DNA of 64,000 nt from NCBI RefSeq assembly GCF_021134715.1, contig NC_060025.1, positions 1,178,001-1,242,000 on the forward strand, in the 5' to 3' direction. Of the stretch, positions 35,146 through 45,337 are shown piece after piece. Source of the DNA: Daphnia pulex. Taxonomy: Eukaryota; Arthropoda; Branchiopoda; Diplostraca; Daphniidae. A program made the translations under genes and the position numbers. How positions within the stretch are numbered: position 1 is the stretch's first letter; each line of letters begins with the position of its first letter. The notes below the pieces were generated by a model. That model saw nothing but the letters and a program-made list of their open reading frames with translations, made no database searches and had not been told where the DNA came from.

Positions 35146-36129
35146 GCTCTATTACATAAACAACTGGGACAACAATACGCCCCCCTATTCTTTAGGATTT
35201 CGTCTCGTCCGCTGGATTTATCCCATAAATTTATATTCTGCTAGCACCGCGAATATTAAGTCAAGGGGAAATGTCAAGCAGGAAGACGAGCGTCACTAAA
35301 ATGAGATATACTCCCACAAAAACAAAACCCAGGCAATCAAAGCAAATAAAAGAATTAAGCAATAATGTCGAAATGAAATGCGGATAATTAAAGGACTTTT
35401 CACGTAAAAGGGCCCCATCTAACTTTTTCAGTAATTTCGTTAACATTCAAAAAGTTTAGTCAACAGGTAAGATGTACAAATTATACATCCATTTTATTAT
35501 TGACCTGTCCTATAAAACTAGAAGCAAGTAGGCCAATAGCGCTAAGCAACATGATAGAGCGTCTGAAAAAAACAATTTGCTATGGAGCTCACGAGTGAAA
35601 ACTAAAAAGCAAATAGTGAAGAGCCAACTGTGACGCACACAGACACCAGAATGGTTTACACCGTTCTTGATTTCGCCACGGTCGGGCCGCATTATATGCT
35701 GCATTTCATATGGATCCTATTTATTATGGAGCACAGGCATTAGTTGTTCCTAGTACTTGACATTCAAGTCCACCGACCATAATGAATAAATATCGACTCT
35801 GAATTTTTTAAAAAATTTCCGCGGCATTTGTAATTGGCCACTAGCGGCGAACATGGTCATTATAATTTTACTCACATACTCTATGAGAAACTCTGAACTA
35901 AAATAGTTAAACATCTCCACCAAAGATCTCAGCTGGTCTGAGTATACACGACTTTTATATAAGATAAAACTACTGTTACATAAGTCAAATTAAACGAAAA
36001 ATGTGTGAAAAATTCAAGAGAAAACGAAAATATTCACAAAATCAATCAAATCGAACGTAATTAATCATATTTCGAATGATTTTGTACGGTTTCTTGACTT
36101 GCCGTTACCAAGTTACCATGCATTGTGCA
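35146..36129. other. intergenic, nothing firm
   Basis: Two short hydrophobic minus-strand frames (35261-35446, 35510-35704) have no splice or domain support. Confidence 0.35.
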
Positions 36130-36136
36130 TATAAAG
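36130..36136 (+). promoter_or_regulatory. TATA box
   Basis: TATAAAG about 95 bp upstream of the ATG at 36231, suited to a short leader. Confidence 0.55.
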
Positions 36137-36230
36137 CCCGAGATGCGCGTTACAAATCAAATTAGATGCCCCATCTAATCACAAACATTCTTCTCAGCGA
36201 AAAATCTTGCCATCGTTCTTCCAGCGTGAA

Positions 36231-36713
36231 ATGAGTGACAACGAAAACTACTGCGAGTGCGACAATGCGGCCATAAGACACCAGGCATCGCCACCTCGTG
36301 ATTCACGTTGGAAATACGAAGGGATTCAAACTGCAGCTCGTGTTATCCCGGAGCGGACGCAAGGTTCGAGAGCTAAAACTGTTCGTCATCATCCGGAAGC
36401 TGAGGATCCTACCTGTTGGTGGGAACGAAGACCAGCTATCTGGACTCCTCCGCCGATTCCGCCGGAAGTGGAAAATTGCGAGCGTCCGTGCGACTGTTGT
36501 CCATGCCCAACTGGATTAAGCGGAAAGCTAACGATTGAAATAAATCCAGAAGAGCCTATGATTTCGCCAGTATCGTTGGACGACACGTTGGTCATCAAAC
36601 GGCCTACCAATTACAAACCATGGTGGGAGAACCATAAACAACCAAACTCCAGCAATGCAAATTGGGATAAATCGATGCCGAAATCTACAGCTCGAAAACC
36701 TCAAAGGCAATAA
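36231..36713 (+). CDS. orphan Cys/Trp-containing protein, 160 residues
   Basis: Single-exon frame with TATA at 36130, ATG at 36231 (AAATGAG context) and AATAAA at 36760. The protein starts MSDNENYCECDNAAI and has a basic N-terminal half. A central Trp/Pro block holds CWWERRPAIWTPPPIPPE, followed by CERPCDCCPCP with a Cys cluster, then KPWWENHKQP near the end. No signal peptide or membrane segment. No family recognised; the complete promoter-frame-polyA arrangement argues for a real gene. A slightly longer frame upstream (from 36207) has no ATG. Confidence 0.65.
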   Translation: MSDNENYCECDNAAIRHQASPPRDSRWKYEGIQTAARVIPERTQGSRAKTVRHHPEAEDPTCWWERRPAIWTPPPIPPEVENCERPCDCCPCPTGLSGKLTIEINPEEPMISPVSLDDTLVIKRPTNYKPWWENHKQPNSSNANWDKSMPKSTARKPQRQ

Positions 36714-37366
36714 TTAAAGATATGGCACGGAAAGGAACCCATCAGGATTCAAAACACTTAATAAATGATTTCAATTTCGATGAAAATTCAATACAATATT
36801 ACTCTTTCAAAACACATTTTTGTTTCTTTTAATTCAAATATTAGGAGTTAATTTTAAAAAAAAAACCTTCAATATGTTTACTAATTTTGACGGACGCTAT
36901 CAAATCAAGCCATGGCTATTGAGAATATTCGAAAAGGTGATGATGGTACTGAATTATTTATTTACTCAATGTAGAACAAGGTAACTTTCGCTTGTTTCCA
37001 ACGAGGGCGGGATTCTCTAGGTTAACACGTTCGAACAAACTGGTCATAAATTAAAATGGATATTTAGCAAATTAAACGATTTCCCCCAGAGACTTCCTGA
37101 GGTAAACTTGCGATCCAACAAACACTAATTATCACAGGGTATTCTCTAGGTAATGACACACTATTTAAACATAAGAAGGGAGGAGGCCATGACACATTAT
37201 TCTTGATGATAGCACCTGACTATTTACTAAATGACTGAAATTTCTTTCTTTTCTGTAAGCGTTTCTGAGGTTTCGCAGTAGTAAGAAGAAGTTATCAAAA
37301 TGGAATGGACATCAACCTGGTCAAAGTGGATGATGAGTCTGGATGTTTGTTGATTCCTCTGCATCT
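36714..37366. other. intergenic
   Basis: Polyadenylation signal of the preceding gene at 36760-36765; the rest would be the 3' UTR side of the homeobox gene. Nothing else seen. Confidence 0.4.
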
Positions 37367-37970
37367 TTAGAACGTTGATGATGAAGATGATGGATGAAAG
37401 GATGAAGATGTTGAAGACTCTTGTGCAGGGGCCGGAGCGATCCTTACGAGTTTGGCCGAACGCATGAACTCTCTCTTCCATTTAGAGCAACGCCTGGCAA
37501 ACCAATTTCTGACCTAATAAACATGAATGCAAATTTAGTCATTTCCACAAATTAGAGATAGAAATGGTGCCACTTACTTGAGTGGCACTTGCACCGAGCA
37601 GATTAGCAGTTTCGATGATCTCGGCGGATGATGGAAATTTTTTAATTTCAAAAACACGTTCCATGATACCGATCTGGTAATGATTGAAACGAAACCTTTT
37701 CCTGGGTTGTGCTTTTGGGATGGGCTTCTCCTTCGGTACCTCGGGATGTTGCAGTTGTTGCACTTGTTGCGGGGATTCTATCAGTGAACGTATCACTACA
37801 TTAGTCTGCCATATTCGAGCCACCACGACTTTTGGTGGTTGCAACGTGTTCGGTTGGACCACGAGAGGACCACGAACATATTCCAATTCATGTCGACTTT
37901 TTTTCATGCTCAAATCGAGAGGCTCGTCACTAATCGACTCACCAACATTCACAAGATTATAATGAGCCAT
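37367..37970 (-). CDS. divergent homeodomain protein with PLDLS co-repressor motif
   Basis: Two exons, 37578-37970 and 37367-37513, joined by a GTAAGT intron, encode 179 residues. Residues 88-147 align with the homeodomain: F8 (95), a helix-1 core M16/F20 (103, 107) and W48/F49 in NWFARRCSKWKRE (135-136). The intron cuts just before helix 3, after Gln44. The usually invariant Asn51 is Arg, Gln50 is Ala and Arg53 is Cys, so DNA contact must differ from the textbook mode. Residues 17-21 are PLDLS, matching the PxDLS CtBP-binding motif, which suggests a repressor. The C-tail is Ser-rich. No clear orthology; the expected location is nuclear. Confidence 0.8.
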
Positions 37971-38337
37971 TTCGAAACAAATCTTTTAGTCAATTTCAGT
38001 TAATATTGCAATCACCACAAGCTATAACCACGCGAAACAGAACGTTCTATCAAGAAAGACTAAGACTGAATGACCTCGTGTTGCAAGCAACGTGACGAAT
38101 TTTCCCACAGTTGAAGAAAGGGGGTGAGGGAAAATTTCAACAGCCAATAGGATGCCATCAAGGGAATAGGAAGAAGGGGGGAGGGCTTACAGCGAAAAAC
38201 AAGATGGAGGACATGTCTGGAATCGTCCAGATTGCGAGAAACCTTTTTGATAGGTATTTTGATGATGCAATTTAAGTGAAAAACAATACAAAATATTTTC
38301 TGGATTTGGATAACGTTTTGCGAGGGAGATTTTAGAT
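37971..38337. other. spacer between homeobox and MATH-BTB genes
   Basis: Only 367 bp separate two same-strand genes; it must hold the homeobox promoter. No TATA box is obvious. Confidence 0.4.
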
Positions 38338-39432
38338 TTATTTTCTTTTCTTGCAAGCTGGTGGAGTAGCCAAATCTATCTCATGGATATTACGCAAGAA
38401 AATGGGGTGAGCTTTATTCCATGCGTTGGTCGCCTTCACTTCACGAGAGAAACGACGAAGAAAATCCAAGGCATTCTTCTTCAAATAATCTGCAGAATGG
38501 CTTTTGGCTACCATGAGAAATTCCACACAGTTTTCTGCTGATAACGAATTCACCAAGTGTTTTTCGCAAGCGTTTTTGAGGTTTTTGAGAAGGTATTTTT
38601 CGCCAGCAGCCAAAAGTCTTAGCCCCAAAGCATCCATTTTGGTTAATGGCACATGGCCGGTGTAAATGAAACGAAGCACTTCCTGGAACACTTCGGGATC
38701 AATGTCTTGGATATTGACCTGATGCGACGCCTCCAATCCTTCATGTTGAAACATTTCCGAAAAGACTGAACTTCTAGCAGATAAGATGTTCTTGTGGGCC
38801 TTGAATTGTTGGCCACGAATACCGAAAACAACATCGCTATGCTTTTCATTTCCGAATAGTCCACTCAAATCGTTGATCAGTTCGTCATTATTAGGAAGTA
38901 CAGGCAATTCACGTGAAAATTCTCCTGTTGTGGTTTTTCGATTAATCCAAGTTAAGATTTGACAGTGCATGGTAAAATGAGCTTCATCAGTCAGATAACC
39001 GTCATAGTCTTTCATGTGCATGCCCGTTTCAATATATAAGTTACCACTGTTGGGAAACGAATGAAGTCCTTTACTCCAGATAACTCGATCACCTTTTGTG
39101 TTTATAATAAACAAATTATATTCGAATGTAACTGGATGAGCAACGTTTTGAAGATTAGATTCCTCATTCTTCAACACGAGTTTGAAATGTCGATGGGACA
39201 AGAAATGCAGATTCCACTGTAGATAGGGGGTTTCTTTTGCTGCAAAACTATCTGATACAATTTCTTCATATTTCACTCGTTTAAAATGTTGAATCGTCCA
39301 CTCGAAATAAAGTTTAACAGCCTCACACGTGGAATTGCACCAATGACTTAAAATCGGGTTGTCAGTGTCGGTTCTTGGTACCGTGATAGTTTTTGGCACA
39401 TCTTTTGCCTTAATACAGTTCAGTGCATTCAT
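38338..39432 (-). CDS. MATH-BTB (speckle-type POZ-like) protein
   Basis: Uninterrupted frame of 364 residues from the ATG at 39432; the frame extends 15 codons further up without an ATG. A MATH (TRAF-like) domain spans about 43-163 (LYFEWTIQHF ... FTMHCQILTWIN). A BTB domain spans about 187-292 (SDVVFGIRGQQFKAHKNILS, with the D...H...R dimer core, then FIYTGHVP). A 3-box/BACK-like helix region spans 295-335. In SPOP-type proteins MATH binds substrate and BTB binds Cullin-3, directing ubiquitination. The tail ends ACKKRK, a possible nuclear signal. The stop overlaps an AATAAA. Lack of introns hints at a retroposed or tandem-expanded family member. The MATH half is divergent. Confidence 0.88.
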   Translation of the reverse strand: MNALNCIKAKDVPKTITVPRTDTDNPILSHWCNSTCEAVKLYFEWTIQHFKRVKYEEIVSDSFAAKETPYLQWNLHFLSHRHFKLVLKNEESNLQNVAHPVTFEYNLFIINTKGDRVIWSKGLHSFPNSGNLYIETGMHMKDYDGYLTDEAHFTMHCQILTWINRKTTTGEFSRELPVLPNNDELINDLSGLFGNEKHSDVVFGIRGQQFKAHKNILSARSSVFSEMFQHEGLEASHQVNIQDIDPEVFQEVLRFIYTGHVPLTKMDALGLRLLAAGEKYLLKNLKNACEKHLVNSLSAENCVEFLMVAKSHSADYLKKNALDFLRRFSREVKATNAWNKAHPIFLRNIHEIDLATPPACKKRK

Positions 39433-40120
39433 TTTACAGGAACAAATGAACAAGATTAAATTTGTTAAAAAACGCACACACGAAAGAATGATACCTCCCT
39501 TTGAGAATGCAAAATCAAGTGAGACTCACTGTTGCAGTTGCAGCGGCGCAGCGAAAATCTAAATTGAATTTTCATGCTTTTTTTCTGGAAGTAATATTTC
39601 CTCTAGTTTGTTTATTTCCTTTTACTATTTTAATTAATAACATGAAAATATAATGATATAAATCGCTTGTTTTTTACTTCATATTTGTATTCAGCAATTT
39701 GGCAACACCCACATTATTCAATTTTAAATAAGTGATAAATTAAGGCAAATAATTATACTTAAACCCACCCGGTTTAGAGAATAAGAATAAATAATAAACA
39801 ACTGGGAAGAATGATGAACTACGAATAATATAAGAACAATGTTTTATTTGATAAGGATAATGATGTTACTAATTCTAGCGTAAGTACAAATTAAGAGATC
39901 GAACAATCGTGATCATGTGTATTACCCAATTTCAAATTTGAACTGCGGCTCAGCCGCTTACAAGCTGTGTTAACACACAAACGACAAACATCGTCGTAAA
40001 AAAATTATTTCATCCAATTAAAATGTATAACAGTATCATTCAAATTTGTCTTTATAAAACTTGCATTAAAACCTTTCTCTTAAACATACTATACAGTTAG
40101 TGATGAGTTGACGGATCAAA
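39433..40120. other. intergenic
   Basis: Promoter of the MATH-BTB gene and 3' flank of the protease homologue; nothing else seen. Confidence 0.35.
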
Positions 40121-43100
40121 TCAAAAGACGACCGTCTTTTGGACCCAATCGGAGAATTCGGACACTTTCGTGTAAACACCGGGAGTGTCGTATTGACCGC
40201 AACCGATGCCCCAGCTAACGAGGCCTGCCAGGAACCAGCTACCACGATTCTCGCACACCAACGGGCCTCCACCATCGCCCTTAAAAATACAATAAATGTT
40301 ATTGAGGGTATTTCACTAAAGTTAAACTAAATAACAGCTATTTTATACCTTGCAGGCATCTTTTCCCTCTTCACCTCCGGCGCAGAGGAATCCGGAATGT
40401 AAATTGAATTCGTAGCCTAGCCTTGTACGACGCAATTTGTTTTCACACTCGGAATTGCCAACTACAGTTAGGTCTACTTCCTGAAATGTTAAAAAATATT
40501 TGTATTAAATATCTACGACCATTAACTAGTAATTATTTCCTTATTTCACCTTGAGAATATTCTGATATTTTCCTCCAGTTTCAAATGCGTCTTTTCCCCA
40601 TCCGGAAACCCAACACCGAGATCCAGCAAAATCTTGATATCTCTGGGGCACACAAATCGGAGCAATGTGCGGACTAAAAAAGAAAATTTAAATTAGATAC
40701 CGAAACATGAAATTGCGCCATCTTAACTTAAGTATACTTGTAACCAAAGTCGACAGCCCCTTCAAACTTGATGACGGCAATGTCATTGTAGAGATTGCCC
40801 GGATAGTATTCCGGATGGATAATAACAGAGATAACGTCTCTTTCGATATGCGGATAGAATTCCGACTCTCGGTTGACATCCCACTCGCCCAAACGAATTC
40901 TTAAATCACGAGGAGCATTCCTGTTTGTGGAAAATACCAAATAATCAAATGACTGTAATTTAATCAAAATTTTAAATAATGCAAATACCCTTTTATGCAG
41001 TGAGCTACAGTGAGGATGTGAGAAGGTCCGACTAGAGCTCCTCCACAAACGTAGACGTTATCGTATTGATCTTTCTTCAAAACAGCAACTTGCCTGAAAT
41101 TAACAAGGAAAAATTCGTTAAAATCGTATCTAAAAACAATCAAATCAATTCAAATAATTACCATGGATATTCGCCAAATTCGGCTTCTCCGTCAGAGTGG
41201 GGTAAACTTTTAATGCGGCCGTTGATGCCTTGTGGATTTCGTTTACCGCAAGTTCCGGCTGGCGCTCCGCCAGAGTATCGATTAGATGACGGCGAAGATC
41301 GACAACATACTTGCGAGTAGCTACAAGTTTGCTGTCCGCCAACTTGGCGACCTTCTGTATCCTGAAATTTTTGTACAAATCAATAACCTGTTTGTTAAAA
41401 TCCAAGTCATTTGCTGTTTCGCCAAAAGGTAAAATGTGAACATGAGTTGATATAGTTGGTCATGTTGTCAAATAGTCGTTCCTTCCGTGTCTTAACTTTG
41501 TCGCAGCAGTTTTCTGTAAGTGAAAACCGTTGTCTGATTAGTATAGAATGGAACATGAGAGAAAGAAGAGGGAACTTTGTCTACCATCACCACAGCAGTC
41601 TCACGTAATGTGTCTCACGACAGACGGGACAAAAAGGAGGATGCCACCTTACCACATCGAATTCTGATGGTTTGCTTCCTTCAGTGTCAAATTGCTTCTG
41701 AGGTGATCGCTTCCTCTTTGCCGATTCGAATTTGACAGCGGAAGATGTGGTAGACGATGCCGTAGGAGAGGAGGAGGATTCAGCGTGACCAGAACGGGAT
41801 TCAATAAAACGTACTGCACTAGTTCGAGTTCTGGGCTGCTGTTCGTTAGTTCTGGCTCCTCGATTTGGAGCGGCCTGAACAGTGATTGAATCGAACCCAG
41901 TTGTCTGTAATTGCGCAGGTGAATTAGTTTCTGCCACTGCCGAGTGAACTTGCCCTACACCCTGAGTTTGCCCTGTGACTTCTGGTGGAGAAGGTGATCC
42001 TTCCTTTGCTCCATAGTAAGCAGCTTGCTCGTAGCTAGCGGAGTAACTCGGTACAGGACCGCTATATCCGTGAGTGGGAGTCCCATACGCTGGAGGCTGA
42101 TAAGCCCCTGGATGATAGACGGAAGCCTTTGGGGGATAAAAAGGCACCGGTGGAGGAGCGTAATGTTGGCGATGATAGTGGTGATGGACCAGGATCGGTT
42201 GCTCATACGGTACAGGGACTGCATAAGGAGCTGCCACCGGTACAGGGACTTCAACTCGGACAGGGACTTCTACACGAACTGGAACATGGACAGGAACTTC
42301 CACCCTGACTGGAACATGAACTGGAACTTGGACAGGAACGTGTTGGACGACAGGCACTCTAACAGGAACGGGCTGTGGTACAGCGTAAGGTTGAGGGACA
42401 GGTACAGGTTGAGGCACAGCGTAAGGTACTCCGTAAGGTTGCGGCACGGCGACAGGTGTAGCCACTGGAAACGGAACGCCGTAGCCTTTGCCAAAAGCTT
42501 TTTTAAAACCTTTGCCAAAACCGTAATGATGGGTTCTGGCGGAAACTTCGTCCTCGAACGCTAAACCAACTCTTTGAATTCCTTGTCCGTTCAACGGTGC
42601 CTCCTCTCCGTACGGCCCCCCTCGGGCTGACCTCTGCGGTCTGTTGAAGTTCCTCGATTTACCGGTAATTACGACAGGATCTTCAGAATTCTCCTGTTTT
42701 CGATATTGAAATGGTTATACAATTAATTGCTGGCCTTCTTGTTCAATGACAGTCCGAAATTGTGTCCAAATGGTTGTCCAGATTGAAATGTCAGAAATCC
42801 TGTCTACCCATCACCAAATTTTCCAATTCCTCCGGCTCAAAATCATGACAGATCCTACCTTGGAATAAGTTGGCAAATGGGTGTGGAATACTTAAAAATT
42901 TGTCCCCTCAAACCACCAATAGCATGCATTAGTGACCCAACAAGATATCAGTATAAATAACGATAAATAAGAAAGTGAGAGGAAAACGCTAGCTTACGTG
43001 CTTTCACGAAGATCATAGAACTTCTCATGTCAAACGCTAATCAAATTAAAAATGTTCAGATTCAAGTAAATCTACTTACGACTGGAGGGCCAACTGGCTT

Positions 43101-44679
43101 AGATATTTCGCCGGCTTCATTTAAAGGATCAATGTCGCCTCTGACAATGGCCTGTCTGCGATGAGGATTCTGGCGGCGAGGACGAATCGAATCTTCCGTT
43201 GAACTTGAAGCGACTTGCGGTTGTACTTCCGGCACTTTGCCAACGACAATTTCTTCGTCGTAATCAGAGATAATGCCAGTCAAATTCAACTTGGATCGAG
43301 GATCTATTTGATAGTCGCGAGCTTCACGTCCGATAATGTCATAAGAGGGACACTGCCCAATCGGCACGCAGACACATTGTTCTCGCTGGACGTAAGAGTT
43401 GACTCCGTTGGTGTATGACGTGGATGGAGGAGGATTGTATGGCCGGGCCGGAGCTGGATTGTTGTATTCTTGTCGCGGTGGAGAAGGAGGATTGTAAGCC
43501 GGAGGAGAAGGCTGGTAAACTTGTGGAGGAGGAGTCTGAGCAGGTTGGTAAACTGGAGGTGCAGGTTGATAGACTTGGGGCGGGGGATTATACGAAGGAG
43601 CCTGGGCAGGTTGGTAAACTTGGGGCGGGGGATTATATGAAGGAGCCTGGGCAGGTTGGTAAACTTGGGGCGGAGGATTGTACGAAGGAGGAGATTTGTA
43701 GACTACTGGCGGAGGAGCAGCGCTGTAGGGAGCGGTTAAGATCTGAGGAGGTGAAACAACTTGATGATGTTGGTGGACATGCTGGACTGGAGCTGGCGGA
43801 AGTCTTGCGGGTATAGGAAGTGACGTAATACCACCTAAACTACCAAATCCTCCATAACCAGTACCTAGACTATTACCGCCATATGGGCCGAGTGGGAGAA
43901 GTGAAGGACCTCCAAATCTGCTGGCCGGTTGGCCTTTCGATTTGCCTTTTGAGATTTTGCCATGTTGAACTGATCGGAACTTACCGACGCCCACTCCAAG
44001 TGGAACTGCCGGCACAGGGTCTCCAACCGGAACAATCGCCACTGGCTGGACGTAGGAAACGACAGAAGGATCGATACCGACGCCATAGGACTTGGCTTCC
44101 AATTTGAAACACTACAAAATTAATTTTTATTAATTTTTAAAAAATCAAGTGAAAGTATTGAGATGTGTACCTCTTTGGCCAATCCAAGTCTGCAGAGCTT
44201 CTCCTTGAGGTGAGTGCGAGCTTCGTTATCTTTGGCCTCTTGAAGAGATTTTTCACTAGACACATCTTCGTAAACGACTTCGTAAGTTTCTTTTACTGAC
44301 GCCGTTCCAGCATCAACGGGAATGTAACTGTCTACTTCTGGCAACACTTCGTGACTAGTGGCTGGTGCCGCAGGTGAGTATTTCCCTGCATCATCTGAAA
44401 ACAAAACAAAACAAATTAAATTTCAATTGATGTTTAAAATTTTAAGAACTGAAGGTGTACTTTACCGCTGACTGCAACATGATAAGAATCATTAGATTCG
44501 ACTATTTCCGCAGTAGTTAACCCGGCATATCTGAAACTACTTTCTTGTGTGCTGGCGGCGGTTGTGGTAGAAGCTTCCGTTGTGGAGACCAGCGGAGTCG
44601 AAGAGGACCATTTCCATACGTCTTCTGCCCGAACGGCCACTTGTAAGAGGAGACACAAGCAGAGAATTTTGAATTTCAT
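40121..44679 (-). CDS. masquerade-like serine protease homologue with Pro-rich N-terminus
   Basis: Ten exons: 44466-44679, 44171-44394, 43080-44111, 41653-42693, 41162-41361, 40989-41093, 40738-40920, 40550-40673, 40349-40481 and 40121-40279; about 1,137 residues. A signal peptide ([19 protein letters not shown]) opens it. Exon 3 holds [15 protein letters not shown] repeats and a CVCVPIGQC motif. Exon 4 holds [13 protein letters not shown] repeats. Exon 5 has [11 protein letters not shown] and [13 protein letters not shown] before the trypsin fold. His (TVAHC) and Asp (NDIAV) remain, but the catalytic Ser is Gly (GDGGGPLVC), so it is predicted inactive. Such homologues act in haemolymph clotting, prophenoloxidase activation or adhesion. 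Exon 40349-40481 is one base too long: an A5 run (40440-40444) shifts the frame after VVGNSEC. Fixing the phase by the flanking exons is unambiguous, so this is either a sequencing error or a damaged allele. Confidence 0.85.
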
Positions 44680-45100
44680 TTGAGCCTTGATTTCCTTGAA
44701 GGAAAATGTGAATCAATTATACAATTAACAGTATACGACAATTCAAATAAGGTCAGTGAGTCAAGTGCAAGAGTTTTTCTGATAACAGAGTGGAGTCAAA
44801 CAAGCCCAGAAGACGACTGAAGCCGTGTCTTGGTCGTTTGAACGATGTCTAAAGAATTTGTTGGTCACTAAAAAGAGGCGGAGTGTCGGTAAGAGAGAGA
44901 GACTGTGGGGCTGAAGACCTCTCCGTTTTGGGAATAGAGAAAGCTCCGGCTAAGAATCGATTGCGATGCTGCAGAGAAACTGCTTTCTTTGTGCCCGTGC
45001 CACTTTCACATTGAAATGACCTATTCTAGTTATTTTGTTTTCCTCTGAACTTCCATCCACGGTGTAATAATGTTAAGTCTTCATTCATTTTGACTCTGAA
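44680..45100. other. promoter side of the protease homologue
   Basis: No TATA box obvious; AG-rich stretch near 44873-44910. No gene. Confidence 0.35.
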
Positions 45101-45337
45101 TTAATGTGATCGCCCTGTAATATCGACAACAACGAGATCGCCGAGTTTTCTCCGCTTTCTTTTTCGAATCATTCGACGCAAAAGAATCGGATAAGGAATG
45201 TGTAAAAACCGGTCGCTTCCAAAGTTGATCTTAAATGCCGTTCCCTTTCCATTAGATACCGGAGGATTTTTTCTTTGCTTCCGCACATCAGGCGGAGGTC
45301 TTGTTGATGATTCATCACCAACAACACCCAGCGTGAA
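45101..45337 (-). CDS. terminal exon of an unrecognised basic protein
   Basis: Acceptor ATTTTAG at 45338 opens 78 residues in phase 0 (FTLGVVGDESSTRPPPDVRK ...) ending RRKLGDLVVVDITGRSH and a stop. The exon is rich in Arg/Lys (RRMIRKRKRRK). A small exon may precede it at about 45412-45434, ending in a GTAAGA donor, but I could not follow the gene further up. No family recognised. Confidence 0.4.
   Translation of the reverse strand, partial: FTLGVVGDESSTRPPPDVRKQRKNPPVSNGKGTAFKINFGSDRFLHIPYPILLRRMIRKRKRRKLGDLVVVDITGRSH

Noticed and set aside
41420-41510. Possible clip exon (ENCCDKVK...) in the protease homologue
   Set aside because: Acceptor and Cys pair look tempting, but including it breaks the phase between 41653 and 41361 and introduces a stop.
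42025-42564. 179-codon plus-strand frame rich in Arg/Tyr/Asp
   Set aside because: Antisense of the VPVRVEV repeat exon of the protease homologue.
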